17,285 nt of DNA from JAGDXZ01 sp049965975. GTDB lineage: Archaea > Micrarchaeota > Micrarchaeia > Micrarchaeales > CABMGC01. The stretch lies in assembly GCA_049965975.1 (NCBI GenBank), contig JBMFVN010000010.1, positions 1-17,285 on the forward strand, written 5' to 3'. Both the position numbers and the translations under genes were made by a program. Positions 1 to 5,433 of the stretch are shown one piece after another. Numbering within the stretch: position 1 is the stretch's first letter; each line of letters begins with the position of its first letter. Under the pieces are notes generated by a model. It ran no database searches. It was not told the DNA's origin and was given only the letters and a program-made list of their open reading frames with translations.

Positions 1-125
1 GGGCGAGGCCGGAAGGAGCAACCCTAAGTATATAGCCTTGCATTAACCTATGCAAAGCGTACAAAGAGCCATGCTCTGAAGATACAGGGCCGAGCAGTAG
101 CGTAGCCAACTTTGCACAAGCCATT
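1..125 (+). ncRNA. Probable SRP (7S) RNA, 3' part, cut by left window edge
   Basis: The first 24 bases look like the tip of helix 8 (domain IV) of signal recognition particle RNA. A GGAA tetraloop at 11-14 is closed by CC (9-10) and GG (15-16). An AGG/AGCA internal loop (6-8 and 17-20) resembles the conserved AGG...AGCA loop bound by the SRP54 M domain, and GGG (1-3) pairs with CCC (22-24). What follows would be the descending strand of helix 5. The 5' Alu half is outside the window and the 3' end is only an estimate. The stem between tetraloop and internal loop is two pairs instead of the usual three. A tRNA-Ser gene follows, an arrangement known from Methanothermus fervidus. The call rests on a short motif, so identity is likely but not certain. 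Confidence 0.55.
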
Positions 126-149
126 GTGCGGTGCACGCTTCTGCTGCAA

Positions 150-233
150 GCTGGGTTAGCCTAGTGGTAGGGCGGCAGCCTGCTAAGCTGTTTGGCCGAA
201 AGGCCTTCGCGAGTTCGATTCTCGCACCCAGCG
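150..233 (+). tRNA. tRNA-Ser(GCU)
   Basis: Complete class II tRNA. The acceptor stem pairs 150-156 with 226-232, with discriminator G at 233, as expected for serine. The D stem is GCC/GGC (159-161, 171-173). The anticodon stem is 175-179/187-191 and the loop CTGCTAA carries anticodon GCT at 182-184. The long variable arm is GGCC-GAAA-GGCC (194-205). The T stem GCGAG/CTCGC encloses TTCGATT. CCA is not encoded and there is no intron. It may be cotranscribed with the SRP RNA upstream, since no TATA box is evident directly before it. Confidence 0.95.
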
Positions 234-271
234 CATTAAAAAGCAAAGCTAATCCTAGGTTACTGCTTGAA

Positions 272-300
272 TACAAAGAAAAAGAAAAGGCAAACGCCTT
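272..300 (-). terminator. Hairpin plus T-tract after the TRAM gene
   Basis: On the minus strand the stem AAGGC-GTTT-GCCTT (300 to 287) runs straight into a T-rich tract (about 288 to 272), downstream of the TRAM gene stop at 349. Archaeal termination depends mainly on T-tracts; the hairpin is an extra. Seen in sequence, function inferred. Confidence 0.5.
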
Positions 301-348
301 AATTAAAACAAGCCACTGCTGAGTCAATGGGCACTAAAAGTATCGGGA

Positions 349-687
349 TTACTGTGCTTCTTCTGAGTCTCCCTCGGATTCATCGCCAGATGGCTCTGAC
401 GCTGATGGTTCCGAAGAGCTTGGCTCGGAAGCCGCTGCTCCAGATACAGGTTCGCCGATGGCGAACTTTGTTCGCACTTCAACGATCTTTACTTTCAGCT
501 TGTCACCCGGCTTAGTGCCCTTTACGAACACTACAAAACCGTTGACCTTCGCAAGACCGTCACCGCGCGAAGCCGTGCCTTCTATTGTCACGTCTACTAC
601 GTCTCCTACTTTCACAGGTTTTGGCAAGAAATAGTTGGGGTTTAATCCTCTCCTTTCTCCGCCATACCCCGGTCTGTCTTCTCTCAT
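349..687 (-). CDS. TRAM-domain small RNA-binding protein with acidic Ser/Glu tail
   Basis: A 112-residue protein. Residues about 21-79 form a TRAM domain (KVGDVVDVTIEG, then GDGLAKVNGFVVFV, then GTKPGDKLKVKIVEV), the OB-like RNA-binding fold also found in TrmA/RumA and MiaB enzymes. Stand-alone archaeal TRAM proteins act as RNA chaperones that resemble bacterial cold-shock proteins. The N-terminus (REDRPGYGGERRG) is basic and glycine-rich. The C-terminus (about 80-112) is a low-complexity SEPS repeat tail ending in acidic residues, which is unusual for the family. I chose the ATG at 687 rather than the TTG at 690 because an AGAAGGA element lies about seven bases upstream. It is transcribed alone, divergently from the broken wHTH gene, with a terminator at 272-300. 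Confidence 0.88.
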   Translation of the reverse strand: MREDRPGYGGERRGLNPNYFLPKPVKVGDVVDVTIEGTASRGDGLAKVNGFVVFVKGTKPGDKLKVKIVEVRTKFAIGEPVSGAAASEPSSSEPSASEPSGDESEGDSEEAQ

Positions 688-730
688 CAAATTTCCTTCT
701 GTATGTTTACTTCTTCAATTTATTCAGTAT

Positions 731-742
731 TAATATTTAAAG
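731..742. promoter_or_regulatory. Symmetric TATA element shared by two divergent genes
   Basis: The TAATATTTAAAG region reads as a TATA box on both strands. On the plus strand it lies about 35-45 bases before the ATG at 776, and on the minus strand about 45-55 bases before the TRAM ATG at 687. It is the only AT-rich core element between the two genes, so it probably serves both. Inferred from spacing. Confidence 0.45.
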
Positions 743-775
743 GTATGTATTTGAGGTTTTATTTAGTATGGTAGC

Positions 776-1103
776 ATGCCAGCAGAAAAAACTGCGGACG
801 ATAAAACGTTGCAAGAAGTAATGGAACTAGGCGGGAATGTTCTCACCAGCCCAAGGACACAAATTTTTCTGCAGCTTGCCTCAAATGGCGAAAAAGAGAT
901 AGAAGATATAGGCTTATCTTTTAGAGATTAGAGCGATTAAATTGAATAACTCTTTAGCAGACATGGTAAGCTACCACTTAGTTATCCTGGAAAATGCAGG
1001 TCTTGTTGAAAAACAATCTAACGGTAAGTTCTGTCTAACAGATAAAGGACGCAAGTTATGCGAAGTTCTAGAAGAGGCAGTTAAGTCTGCTGAAAGGAAA
1101 TAA
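776..1103 (+). pseudogene. Winged-helix (ArsR-like) regulator broken by a frameshift
   Basis: Two frames together make one small winged-helix protein. Frame 1 starts at the ATG at 776 and reads through a SPRTQIFLQLAS helix to a TAG at 929-931 (51 residues). The second half continues in the +1 frame, open from 912 to a TAA at 1101-1103. It holds a recognition helix MVSYHLVILENAGLVEK and a wing SNGKFCLTDKGRKL, both typical of ArsR/TrmB-like archaeal regulators. The frames overlap at 912-928, so one extra or missing base there would restore a protein of about 107 residues. A TATA element at 731-742 fits a short-leader transcript. It could be decay, an assembly error in the source sequence, or a true +1 frameshift. 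No classical slippery site is evident. Confidence 0.7.
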
Positions 1104-1111
1104 GCAAAAAA
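1104..1111 (-). terminator. T-tract after the HAD gene
   Basis: Six consecutive T residues on the minus strand (1111 to 1106) lie 31 bases past the stop of the HAD hydrolase, in the short convergent gap with the broken wHTH gene. This fits archaeal oligo-T termination. No strong hairpin is seen. Confidence 0.35.
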
Positions 1112-1141
1112 CAGAGACCTTTTGATTCTCCTTAGAAGCTA

Positions 1142-1777
1142 CTAAAGCGCCCTGAGAAAAGCCTCGAGGTTGGCGAACAGGTAATTAGGCTGCTCCCTTT
1201 TCAGCGCCCGAACCGAACTCAACCCGTCGCTTATTGCACAAGAGTCTATGCCTGCCATGCGCGCTGTCACAATGTCTATGGCCATATCACCTATGTATAG
1301 GCTTTTCTTCTTGTCCTCTTTGAACCTTTGCATTATGTAAAGCAGTCCTGTCGGATCAGGCTTGTATTTTGCTATTGTGTTTGCACCCAGCGCAAAGTCT
1401 ATGTATCTGCCCAAATCGAAGATGTGTATTTCCTTTAGGATCCTGTAACTCCTTCCGTCGCTAAATATCGCGACTTTCTTGCCGCTTGACTTCAGTTGAG
1501 ATAGCACGTCGACAGCCTTGGGCTTGAGCTTTGGCTTTTGAATAGCCAAGTAAGCTGAGTATGCAGCAGAGAAAATCCTGCTTTCTATTTCAAGGTCGCT
1601 CAGCCTCATACTGCTAAGCTCGCGGCGCGTTGGCAACTTGTTTTTTATTTTTATGCTAGATGGCTTTCTCCAGTACCTCGACTTCAAATATCTAGTCAAG
1701 TTAAGCAGAAAGCTGGCCGAAACAAGGGTGTTATCCCAATCGAAAATGAAAAGATTGTAGCGGCTCAAGAGGTGCAT
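1142..1777 (-). CDS. HAD-superfamily hydrolase (phosphatase-like)
   Basis: A 211-residue protein with all four HAD motifs. Motif I is FDWDNTL (nucleophile Asp13, acid/base Asp15). Motif II is IFSDG (Ser106). Motif III is the Lys139 of KYKPDP. Motif IV is IGDMAID (Asp164, Asp168). The helical insertion between motifs I and II (about 20-95) is a C1-type cap, as in phosphoglycolate phosphatase and related sugar-phosphate or nucleotide phosphatases. The substrate cannot be read from the sequence. The ATG at 1777 lies about 28 bases downstream of the AT-rich TTTTTAATT (about 1801-1809, minus strand), so a leaderless transcript from its own promoter is likely. It lies 76 bases after the HIT gene and is probably not part of the pilus operon. 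Confidence 0.88.
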   Translation of the reverse strand: MHLLSRYNLFIFDWDNTLVSASFLLNLTRYLKSRYWRKPSSIKIKNKLPTRRELSSMRLSDLEIESRIFSAAYSAYLAIQKPKLKPKAVDVLSQLKSSGKKVAIFSDGRSYRILKEIHIFDLGRYIDFALGANTIAKYKPDPTGLLYIMQRFKEDKKKSLYIGDMAIDIVTARMAGIDSCAISDGLSSVRALKREQPNYLFANLEAFLRAL

Positions 1778-1853
1778 GCATTAATTAATGTTCTCGAACA
1801 ATTAAAAAGCGTGATGATAACTGGTGATCGCTGAGCGCAAGCTATGAAGATAG

Positions 1854-2333
1854 CTAGGCGGTCTGAAAGCCAAGCTTGCTTGGCTTTAGTTTGTTTTGCG
1901 GGCCGAGCATCTTGTAATACTTAGAAGTAAGGATCCTGCCCCTTACTAGGAAATTGTTTATGCACTGGTTCCTGTTCCTGTACCATAGATTGCCAAGATT
2001 GTCTGTCTTGTACCTCGGAACAAGGTGGATATGAAAGTGCATCACGCTCTGCCCTGCTATTTTTGACGAAGCGTGCAAAATGTTCACGCCGTCGCAATGG
2101 AGCTCCTTTTTATAAAACAGCGAAAGCTTCTTAGCTACAAGAATGACCTGCTTAAGGTCTTCCGGATCCACATCGAAAATATTCTCGTAATGTTTCTTTG
2201 TCATTATAACTGTATGACCCTCCGTAAAGGAATTCTTGTCCAAAATCGCAAGCACCCTGTCGTCTTCGTATATCGTATCTGCCTTCTGCTTGCCCGCTAT
2301 GATCTTGCAAAATATGCAACTGCTACGTGGCAT
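1854..2333 (-). CDS. HIT-domain nucleotide hydrolase/transferase, last gene of the pilus operon
   Basis: A 159-residue HIT protein. The histidine triad HFHIHLV is at 99-105, with His101 and His103 inside the motif. The preceding GVNILHASSKIAGQSV and following PRY are typical of the family. The N-terminal CIFC (Cys6, Cys9) is the zinc-site pair seen in many HIT proteins. Family members hydrolyse or transfer nucleotide phosphates such as ApnA or AMP conjugates; the substrate here is unknown. A longer reading begins at 2525, but the true start is the ATG at 2333: GGTGG at 2338-2342 lies four bases before it and CIFC follows at once. It begins 19 bases after the last pilin-like ORF, so it is likely cotranscribed with the pilus genes. 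A TATA-like TATATAAATT at about 2377-2386 could also give a separate transcript. Confidence 0.9.
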   Translation of the reverse strand: MPRSSCIFCKIIAGKQKADTIYEDDRVLAILDKNSFTEGHTVIMTKKHYENIFDVDPEDLKQVILVAKKLSLFYKKELHCDGVNILHASSKIAGQSVMHFHIHLVPRYKTDNLGNLWYRNRNQCINNFLVRGRILTSKYYKMLGPQNKLKPSKLGFQTA

Positions 2334-2352
2334 TTTACCACCAAATGCAATA

Positions 2353-2649
2353 TCATTGCTTATTTGGCAGAACAAATTTATATACAGTTCCATACCTGTT
2401 TTCAACAACGCAGATTGAGCCAGTGCAATTTGCAGAAATCCCAGTAATGCTAGAAAGCTGATTGATTGAATAGGCATAAGAGGCGTTTTTGGAAAGCTCA
2501 GAAGCATATGCAGATACCACTGCACTTGCTGCGTTTTTTGAGCTTATAACTGCCAACTTGCCAATCTGTGAACTCAGGGCAAACACGCACAATACGACTG
2601 CAAATGCTGAAAAGGCAAATGCAATAGCAACAAGCCCGTAAAAAGAAAT
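2353..2649 (-). CDS. Pilin-like protein with apparent AUU start (or readthrough extension)
   Basis: A membrane-anchored small protein of about 98 residues. The first 25 residues are a hydrophobic helix (FYGLVAIAFAFSAFAVVLCVF), and a pilin-like stalk follows (SSQIGKLAVISSKNA). The C-terminal part has NCTGSIC and ends VYKFVLPNKQ. No ATG, GTG or TTG lies before the hydrophobic helix in this frame. The only standard candidate, TTG at 2592, would delete most of it. The first codon after the preceding gene's TGA (2650-2652) is ATT, and GGTGG at 2654-2658 lies exactly four bases before it, the same spacing as for the HIT gene. I therefore infer AUU initiation coupled to termination. Because the frame matches the upstream gene, TGA readthrough or a recent nonsense split are alternatives. 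No known family recognised. Confidence 0.6.
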   Translation of the reverse strand: MSFYGLVAIAFAFSAFAVVLCVFALSSQIGKLAVISSKNAASAVVSAYASELSKNASYAYSINQLSSITGISANCTGSICVVENRYGTVYKFVLPNKQ

Positions 2650-3012
2650 TCAACCACCTGCGCTTACGCAAACGATCCTGTTTTCTATTAGCAAGCAAAC
2701 TGCGTGGTTGCTTGCATTGCCTAGATTTAATCCCTGGCATTTCACTGCTGCGTGAATGCCATAGATTTCGTAAGCACGCGCAAGCAAGCCTGATATGCAT
2801 AAACTGTTAGCTGACAATACGCACGTCTTGTAAGTACTGTTCAGCTCAATAAGAGCAGAAAGATCGCTGAGTTCTGCGCTTGAACGAAGGCTCAAGGCCG
2901 CTGCTGAAACAGTTGCAGAGTCGTTCAATGATATTTTGTAAAGGTAGCTTGCTGCTGCAACTACTATCAGCAATGAAATCAAAGCTTCAAAAGTAGCAAG
3001 TTGCACTTTCAT
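2650..3012 (-). CDS. Minor pilin-like protein, 120 residues, cysteine-rich
   Basis: The N-terminus MKVQLATFEALISLLIVVAA has a short basic n-region, a Gln as in class III sites, and a Glu followed by a hydrophobic helix (about 8-26). The Glu is one residue further along than in the usual Q-x-S-x-E. The exported part holds five cysteines (in TCV, LC, KC, VC, VC) and sequons NST and NAS, suggesting disulfides and N-glycosylation outside the cell. The ATG at 3012 overlaps the upstream gene's TGA (ATGA), with GGTG five bases before it. Its own TGA at 2650-2652 is followed in the same frame by another pilin-like ORF. Role inferred: minor subunit of the pilus. No specific family recognised. Confidence 0.7.
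   Translation of the reverse strand: MKVQLATFEALISLLIVVAAASYLYKISLNDSATVSAAALSLRSSAELSDLSALIELNSTYKTCVLSANSLCISGLLARAYEIYGIHAAVKCQGLNLGNASNHAVCLLIENRIVCVSAGG
2654..2658 (-). promoter_or_regulatory. Ribosome-binding site GGTGG before the ATT start
   Basis: GGTGG, four bases (TTGA) before the ATT at 2649. The same core and spacing precede the ATG of the HIT gene (2338-2342) and the ATG at 10184. It lies in the last codons of the upstream pilin gene and is the main support for initiation at ATT. Confidence 0.5.
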
Positions 3013-4304
3013 TTTGGCACCTTGACCAGGTTGATTATGCTGCCAAGATACTGGAGTGTAGCGTTGCTTATGCTTATGTTTCTTGTCACATATGCGTTTA
3101 TTACAAAATCAGCGGGGTATTGCGCTCTGCAATACAGCTCGTTACCAGAAGCGCTGCAAGGAGCTTTGCCTAAATTATTCAGCAAGTTTTGTGCGCTCTT
3201 GTTGTATTCGTATATTGCCTGGTATATCTGAGAGGAATAGGTTTGTGTTGAATTGTAATACGCGAGCACGGAATACATGTTAGATCTTGCAGTCAAATAC
3301 TGAGAGTATGCGCTTTCGTTAACAATATTGTAATTTGACATGTTGTAAAGCAAACCTCCGGAAAGAAGCTCGCCTGCATAGCTCGCGTTCACCACTTCGG
3401 CATAGCCGACTGTGGTGTTGTATAAGGTTAGCGGCACGCTTTCATGCGAGTTGTTAAGCGCCGCTCTTAGCACGCCTATAGGCGTGTATATTTCTAATGA
3501 GAGTGAATATTGCAACGAATAGTTACTAAGAATTGTGCGAGTTGCATACGAGGTGTTGTGAGGATATATGCAGGTTGTCTTAGAATCTGTGCCTCCTACA
3601 TCATAATAGCACCATAGCGAAAAAACACGATACGCCCATACATTGTTTGTGCCGCATTGCGCACCTATCGGCAGAGGATTGTAAACGAAATTTGTATATG
3701 TGCAATGAGTAGACTCTGTGGTATAAATTATTGGCGCTTGCTGGTCAAGCCCGTAAACTAAACTCAGGTTTCTGCTAAATAGCTTTGCGGAATAAAGCAA
3801 ACTGGAATTGCCCTGATTGCTTAAAGCATATGAAGCGTATGTGCTTCTTACAACGTTGCCAGAGTATTCACTGCCGTTGCAAAACAAAATATACGAGAAT
3901 TTAGCAGAGTCATAACCTGACGAAACTGGTATGAATTGCATTGTTCCAATTCCTACATTCTGTACTGCTACGTGCATGTTGCCCTGTGGAAACACAAGAG
4001 TAGAAGAGTTGGCGCTTATGTTTGCATAACCTTTTGAACAATTGAAAAATGCAAACTGCGCATAAGCCACTTGGCCTACTGTTGAACTTTGTTGCATAAA
4101 AATTATTTCGCCAGGCACGCCTGCGATTTCGCCACTCGAAGAGGCGTTTGGCAATTTGTCTTGCAAAAATTGCGAGCTTAGAAAAGAAGACTCGAATTTT
4201 GACTGCTTGCCAATGGTATTCGAGTAAGCACCTATGACCAACAAGGCCATGGCCGCGACAACACTGAGTATTGTCAGGAACTCAAGACTTGTCTGTATTC
4301 TCAT
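3009..4304 (-). CDS. Large class III pilin-like surface protein, candidate tip subunit
   Basis: A 431-residue protein. Its N-terminus MRIQTSLEFLTILSVVAAMA fits the archaeal class III signal (R-x-Q-T-S-x-E-x-L then a hydrophobic helix); a prepilin peptidase would probably cut before Gln4. The rest (about 35-431) is extracytoplasmic, very rich in Tyr, Ser and Asn, with about 18 N-x-S/T sequons and a cysteine-bearing middle section (HCTY, AQCG, LWCYY, TTCIY). It is far larger than its neighbours, which suits a tip or adhesive minor pilin rather than the repeated filament subunit. That role is inference. The longer reading from 4331 is rejected because GGTGG at 4311-4315 lies six bases before the ATG at 4304 and the class III signal starts there. 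It overlaps the upstream gene by 23 bases. Confidence 0.75.
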   Translation of the reverse strand: MRIQTSLEFLTILSVVAAMALLVIGAYSNTIGKQSKFESSFLSSQFLQDKLPNASSSGEIAGVPGEIIFMQQSSTVGQVAYAQFAFFNCSKGYANISANSSTLVFPQGNMHVAVQNVGIGTMQFIPVSSGYDSAKFSYILFCNGSEYSGNVVRSTYASYALSNQGNSSLLYSAKLFSRNLSLVYGLDQQAPIIYTTESTHCTYTNFVYNPLPIGAQCGTNNVWAYRVFSLWCYYDVGGTDSKTTCIYPHNTSYATRTILSNYSLQYSLSLEIYTPIGVLRAALNNSHESVPLTLYNTTVGYAEVVNASYAGELLSGGLLYNMSNYNIVNESAYSQYLTARSNMYSVLAYYNSTQTYSSQIYQAIYEYNKSAQNLLNNLGKAPCSASGNELYCRAQYPADFVINAYVTRNISISNATLQYLGSIINLVKVPK

Positions 4305-4635
4305 AGTATACCACCAGAAGTTTTGCAGCACCTCCGAAAACTGAGACCCTGCAGAAATCAGAAGAATTGCAGGCGTAAGTCTGATTCAGGTTGAGAAGCC
4401 TGGCTCTTACTCCTCTATTTGCATAAGCGTTGACAATTCTGCTGGCATTTGTGCAAGTAAAGTTTTGCAGGCTTGCAGAAAGGGCCTGCGAATCATCGAA
4501 AAGCAAGAGCGACCTGCCAAGGTAAAAGGCCGTTTCAGCGTCATAAGCCAGGGATTCATGCCCTATGTAGAACAGCAAAAGAAAAGCTGCGGCAATTATT
4601 GGCAACGCAATTAAAAGATCAAGCGAGATCAACAT
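4282..4635 (-). CDS. Minor pilin-like protein, 117 residues, atypical signal
   Basis: The N-terminus MLISLDLLIALPIIAAAFLLLFYIG is a hydrophobic helix almost from residue 1, with Asp6 where pilins carry Glu and no basic residue or Gln before it. A stalk follows (GHESLAYDAETAFYLGRSLL). The C-terminal part has cysteines in FTCTNAS and ACNSSDFC and three or four sequons. The operon position, size and shape match the neighbouring minor pilins, but the missing class III residues mean it may not be cut by the prepilin peptidase and may stay anchored. It starts four bases after the micro-pilin stop, and its end overlaps the start of the 431-residue gene by 23 bases. No known family recognised. Confidence 0.68.
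   Translation of the reverse strand: MLISLDLLIALPIIAAAFLLLFYIGHESLAYDAETAFYLGRSLLLFDDSQALSASLQNFTCTNASRIVNAYANRGVRARLLNLNQTYACNSSDFCRVSVFGGAAKLLVVYYENTDKS
4311..4315 (-). promoter_or_regulatory. Ribosome-binding site GGTGG fixing the large pilin start
   Basis: GGTGG six bases before the ATG at 4304. It decides between that start and an upstream ATG at 4331 that would add nine aromatic residues before the signal sequence. Confidence 0.55.
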
Positions 4636-4639
4636 GCAA

Positions 4640-4798
4640 TCAGCCTATTGTTTCGTTGATAAGCAACGCAAGCGATGAGGCGTATGCAGAGGAACTTGCG
4701 CACAAAGACATGCACAGCCTAACTATCAAAACGAAAAGCGAAATTGACAAAAGCATGCTAATGAGCATTTCTATTGCTATCTGTGCCCTGTTTTTCAT
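4640..4798 (-). CDS. 52-residue micro-pilin
   Basis: Read directly from the minus strand: ATG at 4796-4798, TGA at 4640-4642. The protein begins MKNRAQIAIEMLISMLLSIS, with a basic n-region, A-Q cleavage context, Glu10 in the class III position and a hydrophobic helix to about residue 28. Only some 24 residues follow (CMSLCASSSAYASSLALLINETIG), including a CxxxC and one sequon, NET. The ATG overlaps the upstream TGA (ATGA) and the next ATG lies four bases after its stop, so translation is probably coupled on both sides. It fills exactly a gap of about 160 bases in an otherwise gapless operon. It has almost no globular head, so it may be a helix-only pilin, a signal or an assembly factor. Function unknown. 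Confidence 0.7.
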   Translation of the reverse strand: MKNRAQIAIEMLISMLLSISLFVLIVRLCMSLCASSSAYASSLALLINETIG

Positions 4799-5169
4799 TC
4801 GATTCGCCGAACATATATTATTGACCCGTTTTTCTCGAATTCAAGCGTGGCGTAAGCGTCGTCTGGACAGAGCGAATTGCCAAAGTAAATTGGCGCGACA
4901 AACGAAACGCTGGAATTGAATACACGCAACCCGCTGCCGTTGCCAATGCCGGAAGCATTGCAAAAACCGGCTGGCACAAATAGGCTCAGCACATCAGTGC
5001 CGTTGATAAGCGCAGAATTTATGCGCATTTCAAACTGTGCCACTTCATAATAACTCGATTGCTGCCCTGCCTTTTCCAGCACCAGTCCTAGCTGCCTGCC
5101 GGCAAGCAACAAAGAAATGCCTGCCAGCGAAACATAAAGCAGCATCTCCATCGACATTTGCGCTTTCAT
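4795..5169 (-). CDS. Class III pilin-like protein, 124 residues
   Basis: The N-terminus MKAQMSMEMLLYVSLAGISLLL matches the archaeal class III prepilin signal (K-A then Q-M-S-M-E then a hydrophobic helix), with predicted cleavage between Ala3 and Gln4. The stalk is about 4-40. The head has two cysteines (FCNAS and LCPDD) likely to pair, and sequons NGT, NAS, NGS, NSS and NGS. It ends in a strand-like ATLEFEKNGSIIYVRRIE. The ATG at 5169 overlaps the upstream TGA by four bases, and its own TGA overlaps the micro-pilin ATG. It probably forms part of the filament or a minor subunit. No more specific family is assigned. Confidence 0.8.
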   Translation of the reverse strand: MKAQMSMEMLLYVSLAGISLLLAGRQLGLVLEKAGQQSSYYEVAQFEMRINSALINGTDVLSLFVPAGFCNASGIGNGSGLRVFNSSVSFVAPIYFGNSLCPDDAYATLEFEKNGSIIYVRRIE

Positions 5170-5423
5170 TGAACCGCGTTCGAAGTCAGCGAACCGAGCT
5201 CTTTTGATATCGCCTGCGCAATGCTCTCGTTTGTGCCGTTTACGCTCACGCTTGTCACTACTGCGCCTTTCAGCTTTACTACCATCGCTACTGCGAGGAC
5301 TATCACTATGCTCGCTGCCGCTATCATCATTATGTACTCCAGCGAGCCCTGCGCCTTCTTGCTTCTTGCCATTGCCAGAAAAGCCATTGCCTGTATCGGC
5401 AATAGGTTCAGTCTTGTGTTCAT
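5166..5423 (-). CDS. Class III pilin, candidate major pilus subunit
   Basis: An 85-residue protein with the clearest class III signal in the window: SKKAQGSLEYIMMIAAASIV, cut between Ala and Gln, giving a mature pilin of about 61 residues (helix, then VSVNGTNESIAQAISKELG). Small size, first pilin position after the platform genes and a good ribosome-binding site suit the major subunit; this is inference. GGTGAG at 5428-5433 lies four bases before the ATG at 5423, which I take as the start. This gives an unusually long n-region of about 24 residues. The ATG at 5372 (MARSKKAQ) would give a normal short signal but lacks a ribosome-binding site. The GTG at 5432 is part of the Shine-Dalgarno itself. 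Confidence 0.82.
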   Translation of the reverse strand: MNTRLNLLPIQAMAFLAMARSKKAQGSLEYIMMIAAASIVIVLAVAMVVKLKGAVVTSVSVNGTNESIAQAISKELGSLTSNAVQ

Positions 5424-5427
5424 TTTT

Positions 5428-5433
5428 CTCACC
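5428..5433 (-). promoter_or_regulatory. Strong ribosome-binding site GGTGAG before the first pilin
   Basis: A perfect GGTGAG four bases before the ATG at 5423; its first G is also the last base of the upstream TAG stop. It is the best Shine-Dalgarno seen in the operon and fits high output of the first pilin. Confidence 0.6.

Noticed and set aside
2650..2652. Selenocysteine or general UGA recoding in the pilin gene
   Set aside because: No SECIS-like hairpin was recognised, and several clear genes, including ftsZ and leuS, end in TGA.
2498..2800. Minus-strand 100-residue open frame overlapping two pilin-like genes
   Set aside because: Out of frame with both; Cys/Arg-rich shadow lacking a coherent membrane helix.
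4473..4919. Plus-strand open frame of 148 residues across the pilin genes
   Set aside because: Antisense to three pilin-like genes with class III signals and coupled starts; no recognisable domain.
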